A DNA stretch of 64,000 bases, taken from the NCBI GenBank assembly GCA_030248215.1, contig JASANG010000973.1:17189-81188 (forward strand), read 5' to 3'. A program made the position numbers and the translations under genes. The notes below the pieces were generated by a model. The model was not told the DNA's origin. It made no database searches and saw only the letters and a program-made list of their open reading frames with translations. Positions 49,861 to 61,441 of this stretch are shown here, one piece after another (within the stretch, counting starts at the first letter, position 1; every line of letters begins with the position of its first letter). The DNA comes from Enoplolaimus lenunculus (Eukaryota > Nematoda > Enoplea > Enoplida > Thoracostomopsidae).

Positions 49861-50124
49861 AATCAGTGCGACATTGATTAGGCTTAAGTTTATTATGGCT
49901 TTCGTTTATAGCTAAGATTAGGCTTGTGGTTAGCACACTGGCCCCTACAGTTAAGAAACTGCTTTACTTTGCAATGACGTATGGCTAAAAAAATAGCAGA
50001 GCTATAATTTATTTGACTTTGGGGGGAAAATTAACGAACTTTTGCTTTAGTTTAAGTGGTTTCTTTTGATTTTAAATCGAAAAGGTATCGTTTACTGGTT
50101 TCGCACAGCCGTTTAGCGAGCTTT

Positions 50125-50560
50125 GCATGTTAGGAAGCAAGGACCAAGACTTTCAGAAGGGGTATGCGCTAATTTTACCGGATTAATAAGCGGGGCAGTA
50201 CCTTTTTAGAGAACGCGGTGAATTTTTTCTAGTGCGAAATTAGTCCCAGCCGTGGTTTTCCGATGGTTACGAATCCAGTTTTGCGGTGCACATGGAGGCT
50301 TCGCTCTGCTTAGTCATAAGAAACGATGGAGGTATGTATGCTAGGAAGCATAAGACAAAATGTTCCAGAAGGGGTTTGCGGCGCTGATTTCACACAACAA
50401 CTAATAAACGGGGCTATAAGTTTTTACGGAATTCGGTAAATTTTTTTCCATGACGGAATTAGTCCCAGCTGTGGTCTTTCCGATGGCTACGGGTCCAGTT
50501 TGGCGTTGTACCTTGGAGGCGGGGCTCCACACTGGTTAGTGACATAAGAAACGAGTAAAA
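50125..50560 (+). repeat. Diverged direct dimer, about 210 bp per unit
   Basis: Both units run TAGGAAGCA, CAGAAGGGGT, AAT(A)AGCGGGGC, GGAATTAGTCCCAGC, GTGGT, CGATGGCTACG, CCAGTTTTGCG, CATAAGAAACGA in that order. No matching copy elsewhere in the window and no open frame across it. Confidence 0.7.
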
Positions 50561-50795
50561 TGAGTTTTATTTATTTCTTTTGTTCGGACGTATTTTTGGT
50601 ACTACGCAACTTAGCGAAAAGTCAGGCATTTTGAGTTTACGACTTTACGTTTCTTAGCTTAAAAACTACATTTTAAATCAATCTTTTTCCGACATAAAAT
50701 CCGGTATAATTTGTTTCTGAAACTATTGCCTAATCGATAAAATTTTTCGTTAGAAGGAGAGTCGGTATGAAGTAAATAGTAAAGAAACTGTTGTA

Positions 50796-51009
50796 CACTG
50801 CAAAAAAATGGTGAGTCAAATTGACTCTTACCGAAATCGGCTTTTCGAGACTACACAAATAGCGTCAAATTTCGACTCCGCTAGAGGCAAGTTCGATTCG
50901 CTGAGTCGCAACACGTTTGACTGTGGCGGTGTCGAATTTGACTCAGTTTGTGTAGTCCCGTATAGCCTATTTCGGACAGATTCAATTTGACTCTCCATTT
51001 TTTGCAGTG
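50796..51009. mobile_element. Long-palindrome MITE
   Basis: CACTGCAAAAAAATGGTGAG to CCATTTTTTGCAGTG, TA flanks. Confidence 0.87.
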
Positions 51010-51777
51010 TAAGTATCGCTATTAATGGAGTAGATCAATGGGTGTAAGCAAAGGGTGCGGCTTGGGAATTATTTTGTAAATTTTCAGAAAAATTTCGGTG
51101 AAATCAAGAGAGTAGTAACTCGTTGCGGGGTGTAATACCATGTTAAGTACTTAAAGCTAAACATGACACGACTGACGGAAATTGTTGACACTATCCATGT
51201 CAAGTAGAACGCGCCTGCTAACTTGGAGACAGTACAACTGGGTTATATAGAGACTTAGAAGCTAAGGTTTAAAAGCGTAAGCTTAGGTTCGGGATTACGG
51301 TTATGTTTAGGCTTGGGATTAGGTTTCTTTTTAGGCTTAATTTTAGGTTTAGGCATTAGTAGGCAGGCTACTATAGTTTGCGTAGACCGTTACAACTAAA
51401 AGGTTAATAAGAGTAGAAGTAGATGAAGGTGTTTCGGCCTGTGTCTTTAATACTCTAAAAGTGTTTATGTTGCTTGGCATTTTTTTTATTTTTCATCCGT
51501 TTTTAAACAAATACAAGTGTAGTTTTGCATTTATGTTCAATAAATTGTTCAAACTACAGACCCTCAAGAAACCTACAGCTAAGATGGCAATTTTTGAGTC
51601 AAATCGAAGGGTAAGAAACGTTTATAACTGCAACGCTGGAAAACGCCATTAAAATATTTTGAAATTAATAATATTTCGAGATAAAATTTTAAAAAATTTA
51701 ACAATGTATCTATCGGCAGCAAATTAAGTGTTCAAAACATTTAATATAAATAGAAATTTTTGGATAAGTGATATGCG

Positions 51778-51985
51778 CACTGGAAAAAATGGTGAGCCAA
51801 ATTGACTCTCTCCGAAATAGGCTTTTCTTGCCTGCTCAAACTTAGTCAAAATTCGACTCCGCCTGAGTCAAGAATCCTGGTCGGACCGTTTTTTGAGTAA
51901 ACATCAGCTTTTAATTAGTTTTTTGTTTACGTTTAGGCTTATAGGCTTATGTATGGGCTCATCCGTACACTTAAGCTTATATATT
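51778..51985 (+). mobile_element. Half long-palindrome MITE joined to TTAGGC-core MITE
   Basis: 51778-51873 is the left half of the palindrome family. From 51874 the sequence is a decayed TTAGGC-core MITE (GGTCGGACCGTTTTTTGAGT, TTAGGC words, TATGGGCTCATCC). Confidence 0.65.
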
Positions 51986-52613
51986 AAGCACACTTAGCTT
52001 TGAACATAATATTACTTATTTATGGGTGATACTTTCATTGTTTTACAAAGTTTCTGCACAGGAAACACTATGTTCTTGGTGCAAATTACTGATTAGTTTT
52101 ACTTCCTTGTATGATAATGAGATGAGAATTTATTTTCTGTACAGTCCTTTTACCGGTCCCTTGAAAATTTTAAGAAATTAGTAAATTTAGTAAAGTAGTC
52201 GCTACCATCATAGCCAGGTGGTTGTCGCGTCATGAGTCAATTACTCAATTTTTAGGATTTTGGAACCCAGCAAACTATTCGTAATCTTGTACAACTGCTT
52301 TTGTTCTTGTTTGTCCAGAAATTGCTTGCGGAGATGTATCCCTCTGATCCTCGTTTTTAATCGCCACTGGTAAGTGTATGTCGGTCTACTGTATACAGTG
52401 ACGGATCCGGAACATTTTTGAGGGGCTTTGCAGGCGATATATAATTACAATTGAGAACCAATCACGAGCGGAAGTGAGCGAGCAGTCGAACGGTATTTCA
52501 GTGACAAATTTTAACCCAAAATGTTGGTTTATTAGAAAAGTAACGTTGTTGTCTTTATGTCTTGTTGATATCGAACAGAAAAAAACACTTATTTGTGTCG
52601 GGTTTGTATTTTG

Positions 52614-52825
52614 GGCCCATGTATAGATCAGGGGCGGAAGGTTTTTTGTGGGACTGCTGTAGAGTAAGCTTAAGCTTTAGACTAATTTTTTGTTTGGCTT
52701 AGACTTAGGCTTAGGTTTAGGCTTAGGTTTAGAAATATGCTCATTCTTGTGATTAGGCTTAGGCTTAGGTTTAGGCTTAGGAGTATGCTTATAATACTGT
52801 TCCGCCCCTGTTCTTAGCATTGGCC
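52614..52825 (+). mobile_element. TTAGGC-core MITE, both ends preserved
   Basis: GGCCCATGTATAGATCAGGG to CCGCCCCTGTTCTTAGCATTGGCC. The core has two blocks of TTAGGC units around TAGAAATATGCTCATTCTT, then GAGTATGCTTATAATACTG. 212 bp. Confidence 0.85.
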
Positions 52826-53342
52826 GTATTTTGTATGCGAGAAACAGTTTTAAGCCACCACAATTTTCAAAGGCTTTCAAATCCTGACTGGTTACTGCTA
52901 CTGCCGCTGGCGAAACCAAGGGAACTCACTAAGACATTGGTTCCTAACAAGGATTAAAACCAAATTATGATGTACTCCGGCTCCTGGCTCGCTTTGTTCA
53001 CAATCTTTTTTCGCTGTTATATCATAGCGGGCTTTCGTTGAAAATTTCAAGTTCCGTCGCTGGTTTGTGTTACCGTATACCAACAACCATTTCAAAATAT
53101 GAAACCATCAGTAATAAAGTAGCTATTTTGACGTGGGTTTGACTTTCAAATTTCATCGTAAGCCAGCGTTTGCTCAAAAAGAGTCGTCGATTTTGAAATT
53201 GTTTGCAAATTTAAGTTTCTCATGACTTTCACTGATCATTTCACACACATATTTTAATTGTAGTTTCGAGATCATCAGCTGTCATAATCCGGTTGTTTGA
53301 GAAAGTACTACAAACTTGTCACTTTACAGGCGTTATACACGC

Positions 53343-53690
53343 GAGCCCGTTGCCAGATGGGGGGCAACGGGGATCAGCAACTGTTGAAACATTCTGCCCC
53401 TCCCTAGAATTTTTAACCGTAGTTGTAAGTCACCGAAAACCCTTGTATATATGTTATCCTGAACAAAAATTTTTTAATCCCCATTAGCAACGTGAGCTGG
53501 CTACGGGCCTTTAGTCACATTTGACAATACGGCTGCAGATTAATACAATTCATGTTTTATTAGTTCTAAAAGCAATTAAACGGTTTTAGCTGTTCGTGCT
53601 GGTAAACGATGACCTTCCCAAAGGGATTTTGAAATCTTTATCACCAGCGAAAAACAAGAAACTCGTTCCATTCTTAAATTTCAGAAAACG
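53343..53690 (+). repeat. GTAGCCAGCTC-end MITE plus about 180-bp flank, inverted copy at 60232-60550
   Basis: 53343-53510 is the small MITE. 53555-53690 (TTAAACGGTTTTAGCTGTTC, CCAAAGGGATTTTGAAATCT, AACAAGAAACTC) is repeated in reverse at 60235-60340. The MITE lies on the same side in both, so a larger unit was copied. Confidence 0.65.
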
Positions 53691-54599
53691 GGAGAGCCCT
53701 CGTATTCAAAATCATGATCTATAATCCTTGGCTGACAAATACTTATCGTAGACACTGTTTATCGTGCACGGTAATCAAGCAAATTAGTGACAGCGACAAA
53801 ACTGTGTAATCAGCATTAAAAGTTTGGCGTAATTTTTTACTAATTGTAGGACAGCTTTTCGCCTGCATTCATATTGCATATTTGGCTTTATTACTGGCTA
53901 ATTTTGCTAAATAAAAATAATTACTAAAACACAACATGCATTTATAATTTTTGCCAAACCATTGCAACCTGAACCAGAACGGTATTACTTTGTAGAATTA
54001 TGTTTGAAAACAGGCAATACTTTTAATAGCTCTGTTAAGTAAATAAATAAATAAATATATATATATGTATGTATATATACATATATACATATATATCCGA
54101 AAAATCGGAATTTCGGCATCGGAATAGAAGCCCGTCGGAATCGGAAGCCGAATGTTTTCGAAATTTTAGCCGGAATCGGAATTCCGTTGCAACACTAATA
54201 TATAATACGTTATATTTAATATATACATACCCATATCCAATACAATGTGTGAACCAAAAACCCGATGTAGATATTAGGTAATTTAGAAAATAATACCAGA
54301 TTGTTTTTCGTTAATCAAACATAAAATAAGTAATAATTAATCATAAAACATTTAGAGATACAAACGGTCATGGTTACAGAGCAATTCATCATTTTTTTCG
54401 GGTCTTATTTCGGAATAAATTATGCCCTGCTGGTAGCAATCGCGGCAATTGTTTGTCGCCTTTGTTTGCTTTAATGGTTTATCGGTTTTCCAATAATACC
54501 TAGTAGTCATAGGGTGGTAGCTTAGGCACCAATATAGAACGATGTGTGAAGCACAAATGTGTTAAATAAAGGTGTTCGTACACACTTCCATGTACTCGC

Positions 54600-55410
54600 T
54601 TTAAGCTTAGGCTTAGGCAGAACCAGAGCTTTTGTACACACTTTCATCTACTCGCTTAGGTTTAGGCTTAGGTTTAAAAAAGGATTATTTATGCCTAAAG
54701 TCTAACAATGTTAGGTTTGAAATCTTGTGCTTTTGACGATTGAATCTCAACCTGACAATTTCTATTTACAGATTTATAATATTTTGAAACTTTTGAGCTC
54801 TGTCTTTCGCAAAATTAAGTTTGATCAGAATTAAACAGCGGTGTACCCCGTACACGGCGTTCCATATCGAGAGAAGATAATTTCGTCTAATTCCTTGTAT
54901 GAGCCGTTGGAACAGAATGTGTTATAGCATTGTCTACAAAGCAGTTACGTTTAATCGAATTGCACCATTCACGTAAAAGTTGGTTCGTTAGAACAATCTT
55001 AAGGCATTTTAATTAATACTTTGTGGAATAAGGACCAAATGGAACCCAAATTTAAATAACTCTGTATAAAAATATGATAAAATTTGTTTATATTTAGGTT
55101 TGAAATAGTTTGCATTTTGCCTTCCAATTATTCGTCGGTTACACAGCAACAAGGAATTAATAGATGGGTAGGAACATCTGCAGTGGAGAAATTGCAAATT
55201 TTAAGAACAATAGAAGTCTTGGCTCATGCTAAGGTCAGTGGCAGAACGTTTTTCTGCGGGACTGCAATAGAATATTAGCTTACGTTTTAGACTAATGTTT
55301 TCCTTGCGCTTTGGTTTGGGCTTAGGTATACGCTCATTCTTACGCTTAGACTTAAGGTTATGTTTAAGAATACGCTCATACTACTCTTACGGCCCTATAG
55401 CAAACTTTGG
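54600..55410. other. TTAGGC-word block, unassigned DNA, and a TTAGGC-core MITE
   Basis: 54600-54690 has scattered TTAGGC words. 55221-55410 is a family copy: TGGCTCATGCTAAGGTCAGT, GCAGAACGTTTTTCTGCGGG, decayed core, AATACGCTCATACTACTC, TTACGGCCCT. Confidence 0.65.
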
Positions 55411-55541
55411 TTACAGTTCATGTTTTATGACAAATTCGTGTCTAAATTTTCAACGTAACAATTTACGCTACGATATATAACCTAGCCTGATTACCTTAAT
55501 ACACAGCGTGTGTCCAAATTGTCTGCAGGAAGTGTTCTTCA

Positions 55542-55675
55542 AGCCGTAGCTCGCTCACGTTGCCGAGCGCGAAAAAATGTTCAGGATGGGCAATACAAGA
55601 GTTTTCGATGACTTATTTCTAGAGTAGAATTTCTGCAGGGAAGCTGAGCCCGTGTTCCTCTCTGGATACGGACCT
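55542..55675 (-). mobile_element. Small MITE, GTAGCCAGCTC-end family
   Basis: GCCGTAGCTCGCTCACGTTG, ATACAAGAGTTTTCGATGAC, then CTCTGGATACGGACC. Confidence 0.65.
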
Positions 55676-56564
55676 GGGGCTCTTATAAACCCATGAAATA
55701 CCGTCTAGGAATAAAATTATAAGTAGCTCAACGGTGTCTGGGCTTGTTCTATATTGTCCTGGTATCCTAACTGTTATATTTGTTGATTCGCAAAAAATGG
55801 CTGAATTTAGTACAGAAGACACGAAAATAGACACATCAACAAATAAAGAACAAAATGTTCACAAAATTAGTTTTTCATGAGAACAGTTGCACTTGTTTAC
55901 TTTTGTTCGCTGGGTCATTGTCCATTGATATCTGCTTTCATATAAGAGGAACTTTTCGTATTTCAGGTCATTATGTAGGAGTAAGACGCAAATCTGAATG
56001 GTATTGGACGTTCAGGAGAAGTTTTGTTCGCCCTAAATCTGTTACACTTCGGTAGTAAATCTATATAGTTAAAGCTGGAATGTCAACACATGCGTATTTT
56101 GGGCAACATTTCAGCATTACTTTGTTTACAACATTTTCTTAGAACAGAAACCATAATGTTCTGTGAAAAGAAAATTTTTGCAACGCTAATGTTGTGCATT
56201 CGTTAACTATTGCGTATTGTGCAAAGCCTGCTGACTAGTACATATAATTTACGCTTAAGAAAGTTAACATTTCCAAAGCAAATTTAAATTTAGGTTGCAA
56301 TGCTATACAAAATGCTCAAAGAAATTTTGTTTCAGATGCGCTGGGGTTCGAGCCAACAATATACGGATTACCGGACCACTGCTGGAACCATTTAGTTACG
56401 AAGCCGTATAAAACTTTTCTCGATAGGACCTCTATATATGCCGCATGTTGAATTTGCCCTCAGGCTTAGGTTCAGGCTAAGCCTTTGAGTAAACCTTTTG
56501 TAAGCACACGTTTTAACTTTATATATGGGCCCAAGAACCAAGTACGACATGGTTAACGTTTTTC

Positions 56565-56580
56565 CCATTTTATTTCAGAC
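56565..56580 (+). promoter_or_regulatory. Strong splice acceptor upstream of the receptor gene
   Basis: TTTTTCCCATTTTATTTCAG ends about 100 bases before the ATG. This is a classic polypyrimidine-AG. It would fit a 5' UTR intron or, if the host is a nematode, a trans-splice site. No upstream exon is identified. Confidence 0.4.
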
Positions 56581-56680
56581 ACACTCAGATAGCGTTGTTA
56601 AAATAATATTTATACTACTTAGCTACTACTTTTTATCAAGCTTCTAAATTTTCAAACCAGTCACCGGTGATTGGTTCGCG

Positions 56681-58765
56681 ATGACGTCATTATCAAATGA
56701 AACTTATCTCGACAGCGTGTTGAATGATGTATACACCACTTATGAACCAATCCATGGCTACGTTTGCGTTTGCGTTTGCTTCATTGGCCTTCTTGCGTCG
56801 CTTTGTAACATTGTCGTGCTTACGCGGCGAAATATGATTTCTTCAGTTAACATAATGTTAACCGCGATCGCTTGTACCGATTTTGTTGTTATGTTATTTT
56901 ATATTATTTGGGTCGGGCATTTTCGGCTCGCAAAACACCGATGTGATGGTGATCGGAATTCCTACGGATGGGCACATTTCTATATTGCGTTTATCATAGT
57001 TGCAGTTACACTTCGTGGGATCGGGCTTTGGCTGTCGGTCGCAATGGCTGTTTTTCGGCGAGTTGTTCTTGCCCAAGTAAAACAGTGTCAATGTCTTCTA
57101 GTTCCAAGCAATCAAAATCGATTATCTGTAGTGTTGATTGCAAGCACAGTTTTTGGAGTTACCCTACTTAATATTCCGCTATATTTGTCGTATACTGTTG
57201 AACCTGTGAAATCGTCAGATGCGGTTACAATCTTGGATCCGCTGTCAACCGGAAATTTGTCATATTCTCCATTTGAGTCGAAAAATTTTGAACCGATCAA
57301 CTCTGGAAACCGTAGTTTCGGCGTTATTGGCGACATTCCGGGCACAAACGTTGAGTATATTTTGAGAAGTGGAACTAACTCTCAACCAGTAACTAGCATG
57401 TGTCCAGCAATCAAGTACGAACAAACTGCATCGCATATTAGCTTACAAAACGATGCGTTTATGCAACGTTTAACGTTTTGGCTGAACGGATTATGCTTAA
57501 AATTAATACCAGCAAGTTTACTATGTATTGCAATATGTTCTTTATTGTTGTTTATCCGGAATGCTAACCGGAATCGGTGTCGATTGCGCGCCGGAAGTGT
57601 AACTGTCGGTGAATCAATGAAAAAACAACAACGCCAAGGTCTGTTTTGCTCATGTTCCGGGATATGCTGGCAGCAACAACATCAACAACGCTCAAATTCT
57701 ATGAAGACCCCACGAGATAAGAACGAACTTAAAATCTCATCTCCTCCGGTGGGAAATCATCAAACTGCAAGCAGCCGAAGCTTAGCGCATCCGACTACGG
57801 AAGTCCTTCTGGCTGTTTGTGTAATTACAGTCCTCGCTGAACTGCCGAACGCTGCGCTGTCAATTGCGAGCGGATTTTGGGGCTCAGAAAGTTTGCCTGG
57901 CAAGTTTTATCGCAATCTCGGCGACATACTTGATTTACTAACTTTACTCAATTCAATTGTAACTTTTACCCTATACTGTGGAGTGTCCGAAATGTACCGA
58001 TCCACGTTTCGGTCGTTATTTGTTCGGCCTTTAGCTGAAAAACTTCCTAAGACGAGTATACGACGCCTACAATTGCAGCAGCCGCACAGTTTTCGAGCGG
58101 TCGCTCAGCGAGGCAAGCCGTCTCCGGTAACATTCGCCGGCAACGCTGATAGCGTCGGCCAAAGGCCTGCAGTCCATATGAGCCTTAAACATCACGTATC
58201 ATCTCAATTGCCTGATTTTTTGGCCAGCCAACGTCGTAGTATTCAGTGTGACAGCAGGAAACCAGATAATAAAGCTTGTCATGATTCTGGTAGTGTCAAG
58301 TGTTTACTAGCACAAGTCGAAGACGATTTACTTAGCTCGCCTGAGCTTAATAGTCAAGCTTCAATTCTGGATGGGGAATATAACCAGGATAAGGATTCTA
58401 AGGATGTGGTCATGACAGAAAATGGTCCCGTTGAACTAAATCATAGTAATATGCTGAAAAAAGATTCAAGCAAACTTCAAAATCATGACGAAATGATAAA
58501 TGCAGAAGGACTGGATGAGTTGTCGAAGCTGGAAACAGCTCGTGGTGGCATAGGCAAACTGCAGAATAGCTTAGTAATTTGTAATCAACATGAATCTCGA
58601 AGACACAATGAATTAACAGCTGCTGAACGTTCGGAAGAAAACTCGAACAATAATTGCATCAGTGTTGATGTTTCGTTGAAGGAAGATAAAATCAAGAAAA
58701 ATTTCACCGAATTTCGAGTTGTGAACGGGTATTTGAACGAAAATTTTAATGATGTATGGCTGTGA
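56681..58765 (+). CDS. Rhodopsin-class neuropeptide GPCR, myosuppressin/FMRFamide-receptor-like
   Basis: Plasma-membrane receptor, 694 residues, one exon, presumably sensing a short amidated peptide and signalling through a G protein. Seven hydrophobic segments: about 27-48, 57-79, 100-127, 147-170, 265-293, 372-396 and 411-434. The first reads YEPIHGYVC...NIVVLTRRNM, typical of myosuppressin receptors; segment 7 has NSIVTFTLYC in place of NPxxY, as in that group. Segment 3 ends VFRRVV where DRY is usual. C88 and C241 could form the conserved disulfide. The second extracellular loop is very long (about 90 residues, with NLS and NRS sites); N6 is another likely glycan site. Loop 3 (294-371) has a Gln-rich patch, and the tail of about 260 residues is polar and uncharacterised. 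The start ATG directly precedes a short N-terminus and segment 1, as expected. The exact ligand cannot be told. Confidence 0.9.
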   Translation: MTSLSNETYLDSVLNDVYTTYEPIHGYVCVCVCFIGLLASLCNIVVLTRRNMISSVNIMLTAIACTDFVVMLFYIIWVGHFRLAKHRCDGDRNSYGWAHFYIAFIIVAVTLRGIGLWLSVAMAVFRRVVLAQVKQCQCLLVPSNQNRLSVVLIASTVFGVTLLNIPLYLSYTVEPVKSSDAVTILDPLSTGNLSYSPFESKNFEPINSGNRSFGVIGDIPGTNVEYILRSGTNSQPVTSMCPAIKYEQTASHISLQNDAFMQRLTFWLNGLCLKLIPASLLCIAICSLLLFIRNANRNRCRLRAGSVTVGESMKKQQRQGLFCSCSGICWQQQHQQRSNSMKTPRDKNELKISSPPVGNHQTASSRSLAHPTTEVLLAVCVITVLAELPNAALSIASGFWGSESLPGKFYRNLGDILDLLTLLNSIVTFTLYCGVSEMYRSTFRSLFVRPLAEKLPKTSIRRLQLQQPHSFRAVAQRGKPSPVTFAGNADSVGQRPAVHMSLKHHVSSQLPDFLASQRRSIQCDSRKPDNKACHDSGSVKCLLAQVEDDLLSSPELNSQASILDGEYNQDKDSKDVVMTENGPVELNHSNMLKKDSSKLQNHDEMINAEGLDELSKLETARGGIGKLQNSLVICNQHESRRHNELTAAERSEENSNNNCISVDVSLKEDKIKKNFTEFRVVNGYLNENFNDVWL

Positions 58766-58988
58766 ACTTTATGCGTATCATTACATCACTGGGATCGAAT
58801 ATCATTTTCTCACAGGAATATTTTCTATTGTGTATTTAGATCTGTTGCAAAGCTGGGATTTTAAAGATCGCCTCCAGAATGAAAGGTCTTTTTCCTACTT
58901 TAGCATCTTTACTCGGTTGTAGCAGCTTGGTCCTCGAACAAGAGAGACTTTTCTGTCTTCTTGCGGACGTTTTGCGCCACACTTAGTA
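58766..58988. other. Receptor 3' flank
   Basis: Presumed 3' UTR. No AATAAA before the MITE at 58989; the first AATAAA lies inside that MITE near 59156, so the MITE might supply the polyadenylation signal (inference). Confidence 0.3.
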
Positions 58989-59427
58989 CTGTAGTGACCC
59001 GAATAAGAGAGGAGGGAGATAACAAGAGGTCGGGTCTTCACGTTGAGTCCCTATCAATAAGAGTCCGTACTCCTAATAAGAGTCCGTAAGCGGATAGAGT
59101 CCCTACCCCCAATGTAGAGTCCATAAATGTGAAATGTCCCTAATTGTAGTGCATAAATAAAACTCTAGGCCCAAATAAAGTTGAGTTTGAAACTTTGAAG
59201 CGTATTTAAGATTTGAAAGTACATTCCTAAGTATAATCTTGCATTATTGCTCAAGCTTTTGAAACAAGATAAATAATTGAGTAATTCATCGGATTATTGC
59301 AGTACCGGATATATCAGTAACGAAGGGTAGCGGAGCGTGGGATAAAAATCAGTCCGTAACCGACAGGCGGGTACGCTCTGATGAGGCCAAATATATATCA
59401 GCCCCTCTTTTATTCGGGTCACTACAG
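58989..59427 (+). mobile_element. GACCCG-end MITE, full-length
   Basis: CTGTAGTGACCCGAATAAGA to GGGTCACTACAG with TA flanks. It lies about 220 bases after the receptor stop codon. Confidence 0.88.
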
Positions 59428-59615
59428 TACGATAATTGTTAAACGCTGCGCATTGTATAAATTCACGAATACAGTTTGCACTAAGTGGCACAATGTATAC
59501 ACTTATTTAAGATGGAGTATAATTTGCCTTTGTTTAGCAGGGACAATTAAGTTTTTTAATAAAATTTTAAATATTACAATCTATACTTTTGTTCCACACA
59601 AGACGGGTCATGTTT

Positions 59616-59752
59616 ACTTTATGGACTCTAATTAGGGTTTAAGGGATCTATCCGCTCACGGATTCTTATTAGGGATACAGACAATTATTGGTTGGGATTT
59701 AAAATGGGGACCCCTCTCTTATTACCCACCCTCTCGTATTCGGATCACCACA
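59616..59752 (-). mobile_element. GACCCG-end MITE, terminal fragment
   Basis: GGACTCTAATTAGGGTTTAA to TATTCGGATCACCACA; only one end of the family is present. Confidence 0.7.
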
Positions 59753-59753
59753 A

Positions 59754-59890
59754 TAAGCTTAGCGTTTAATCAAATTTTTTAATTAGACTTACTAGTGTTG
59801 TTAGGCTTAGTTATAGCCTTATCCTTACGCTGAGTATTAGGCTTAGGATTTACGCTTAGGAATATGCGTCTACTACGGTTATGCCCCTCA
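59754..59890 (+). mobile_element. TTAGGC-core MITE, partial
   Basis: Degenerate TTAGGC core, AATATGCGTCTACTACGG and TTATGCCCCT. The left end is missing. Confidence 0.6.
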
Positions 59891-60149
59891 AAGTAAACTT
59901 TATTCAAGATCCTGAATGTTGGCAGTGTAGTTGATTGTAACCTATTGGTTACACTCTGTAAACCTGCATCGGCACTAGTGATTTTGAACAATTAAACTTT
60001 GTAATCAAAGTTTTCAATATTTGCGTCTAAATACTTGCCACGCAACAGACCATGAGAAATAACCTCGGAAAAAGCTGTCGCCTACAACTAAAGCTTAAAG
60101 TTAACCCAGATCTACCCAAGCGGACGATTTAAATGTAACTGCAATGTTT

Positions 60150-60550
60150 GGGTTGCTTTTTTGCTTAGGCTTAGGCTTAGGCTTAGAAATATGCTTATAA
60201 TCCTGTTCTGCCCCTGTTGTTTACATTGGCCAAATTTAGGAATGGTGAGTTTCTTGTTTTTCGCTGGTGATAAAGATTTCAAAATCCCTTTGAGAAGGAC
60301 ATCGTTACCACCACGAACAGCTAAACCGATTAAAAGCTTTTAGGGTGAAAGGTAACATGAGTTATATAATCTAGAGCCGTATTGTCAAATGTGTATACAG
60401 GACCGTAGCCAGCTCACGTTGCTAATGGGGATTAAAAAATTTCTTCAGGATAACATATATACAAGGGTTTTCGGTGACTTACAACTACGGTTAAAAATTC
60501 TAGGGGGGCAGAACGTTCCCGAAGTTGCTGATCCCCTGGCGTTGGCTCTG
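60150..60550. repeat. TTAGGC-MITE right half, shared flank and GTAGCCAGCTC-end MITE
   Basis: 60150-60232 ends TGCCCCTGTTGTTTACATTGGCC. 60235-60340 is the inverted copy of 53555-53690. 60400-60550 is a minus-strand small MITE (ACCGTAGCCAGCTCACGTTG). Confidence 0.65.
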
Positions 60551-61441
60551 TAATTATCAAGCGAAATAAGGATACTTTTCAAAATCGTGCAACTTTTTTC
60601 CAATAAATGACAAAATTTACTAAATCACTGGAAACGGTATTTTACGGTTTTTGATAAACTTAGTGACACATCCATCCACAACGAATCAAATGGTCGTTGA
60701 TAGAAACTAAAAATTTTCAATCGTTCGAAAATTAAGCAATAAAAGAGTGTTGGCCAACGGCCGGTGCGGATCGGCGGTCGGCTATTGCCAAAGCCAGTCC
60801 GGCTCAGACTACTAGTGGCGCAGTCCGGCGTTTATGAGGACCGGTCCAAATCGCTAGTAAAAATAGATAACGCAAAAGACAAGTTAGATTTTCGATCACA
60901 GCATTGCTAAATATTTATTACTTTTAAACGAAAGTCTTGAACGGTTCGAGAATATAATCATTCTCTGTATTTGACAGTGGTACCTAAAACTGTGAATAGA
61001 TGATTTTTCAATTACTATCTGTCTTTAACTCTTAAAAGACCACGTTGCAACTGCACGAACCATTAGCGATAACAGTTGTATTTGACAAAGAAACTTGGTG
61101 TCGCAAAAAAGCTTAAAAAGTAAATAAATTTTGAAAATACAACACTTAAAATTTTAGCAATTGACTATTTCCAACTACTCGCGTTATAGAACATTTTAGA
61201 TACATCGAATAGTTTCACACGTTCCTAAAATTATTGAATGCCATTTAAATGGAACAATTATGGCGACCGGTTGATATCGCAGAATCTTTAGAGCGGCTTG
61301 TTTGTATTCATTCTGCATTTTAGAGCACCTAAAGTAAGAAATTTTCAGTGATAAATGCTATATTTTTAAGCAATGCGCTTTCGAAATGTTTAGTTTGCTA
61401 CTTAAGATGCTGTATTTGTTAAAAGTCGATGCGTAAGCATG
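60551..61441. other. Unassigned AT-rich stretch
   Basis: No gene or repeat recognised apart from a GC-rich patch near 60755-60850. Confidence 0.4.
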
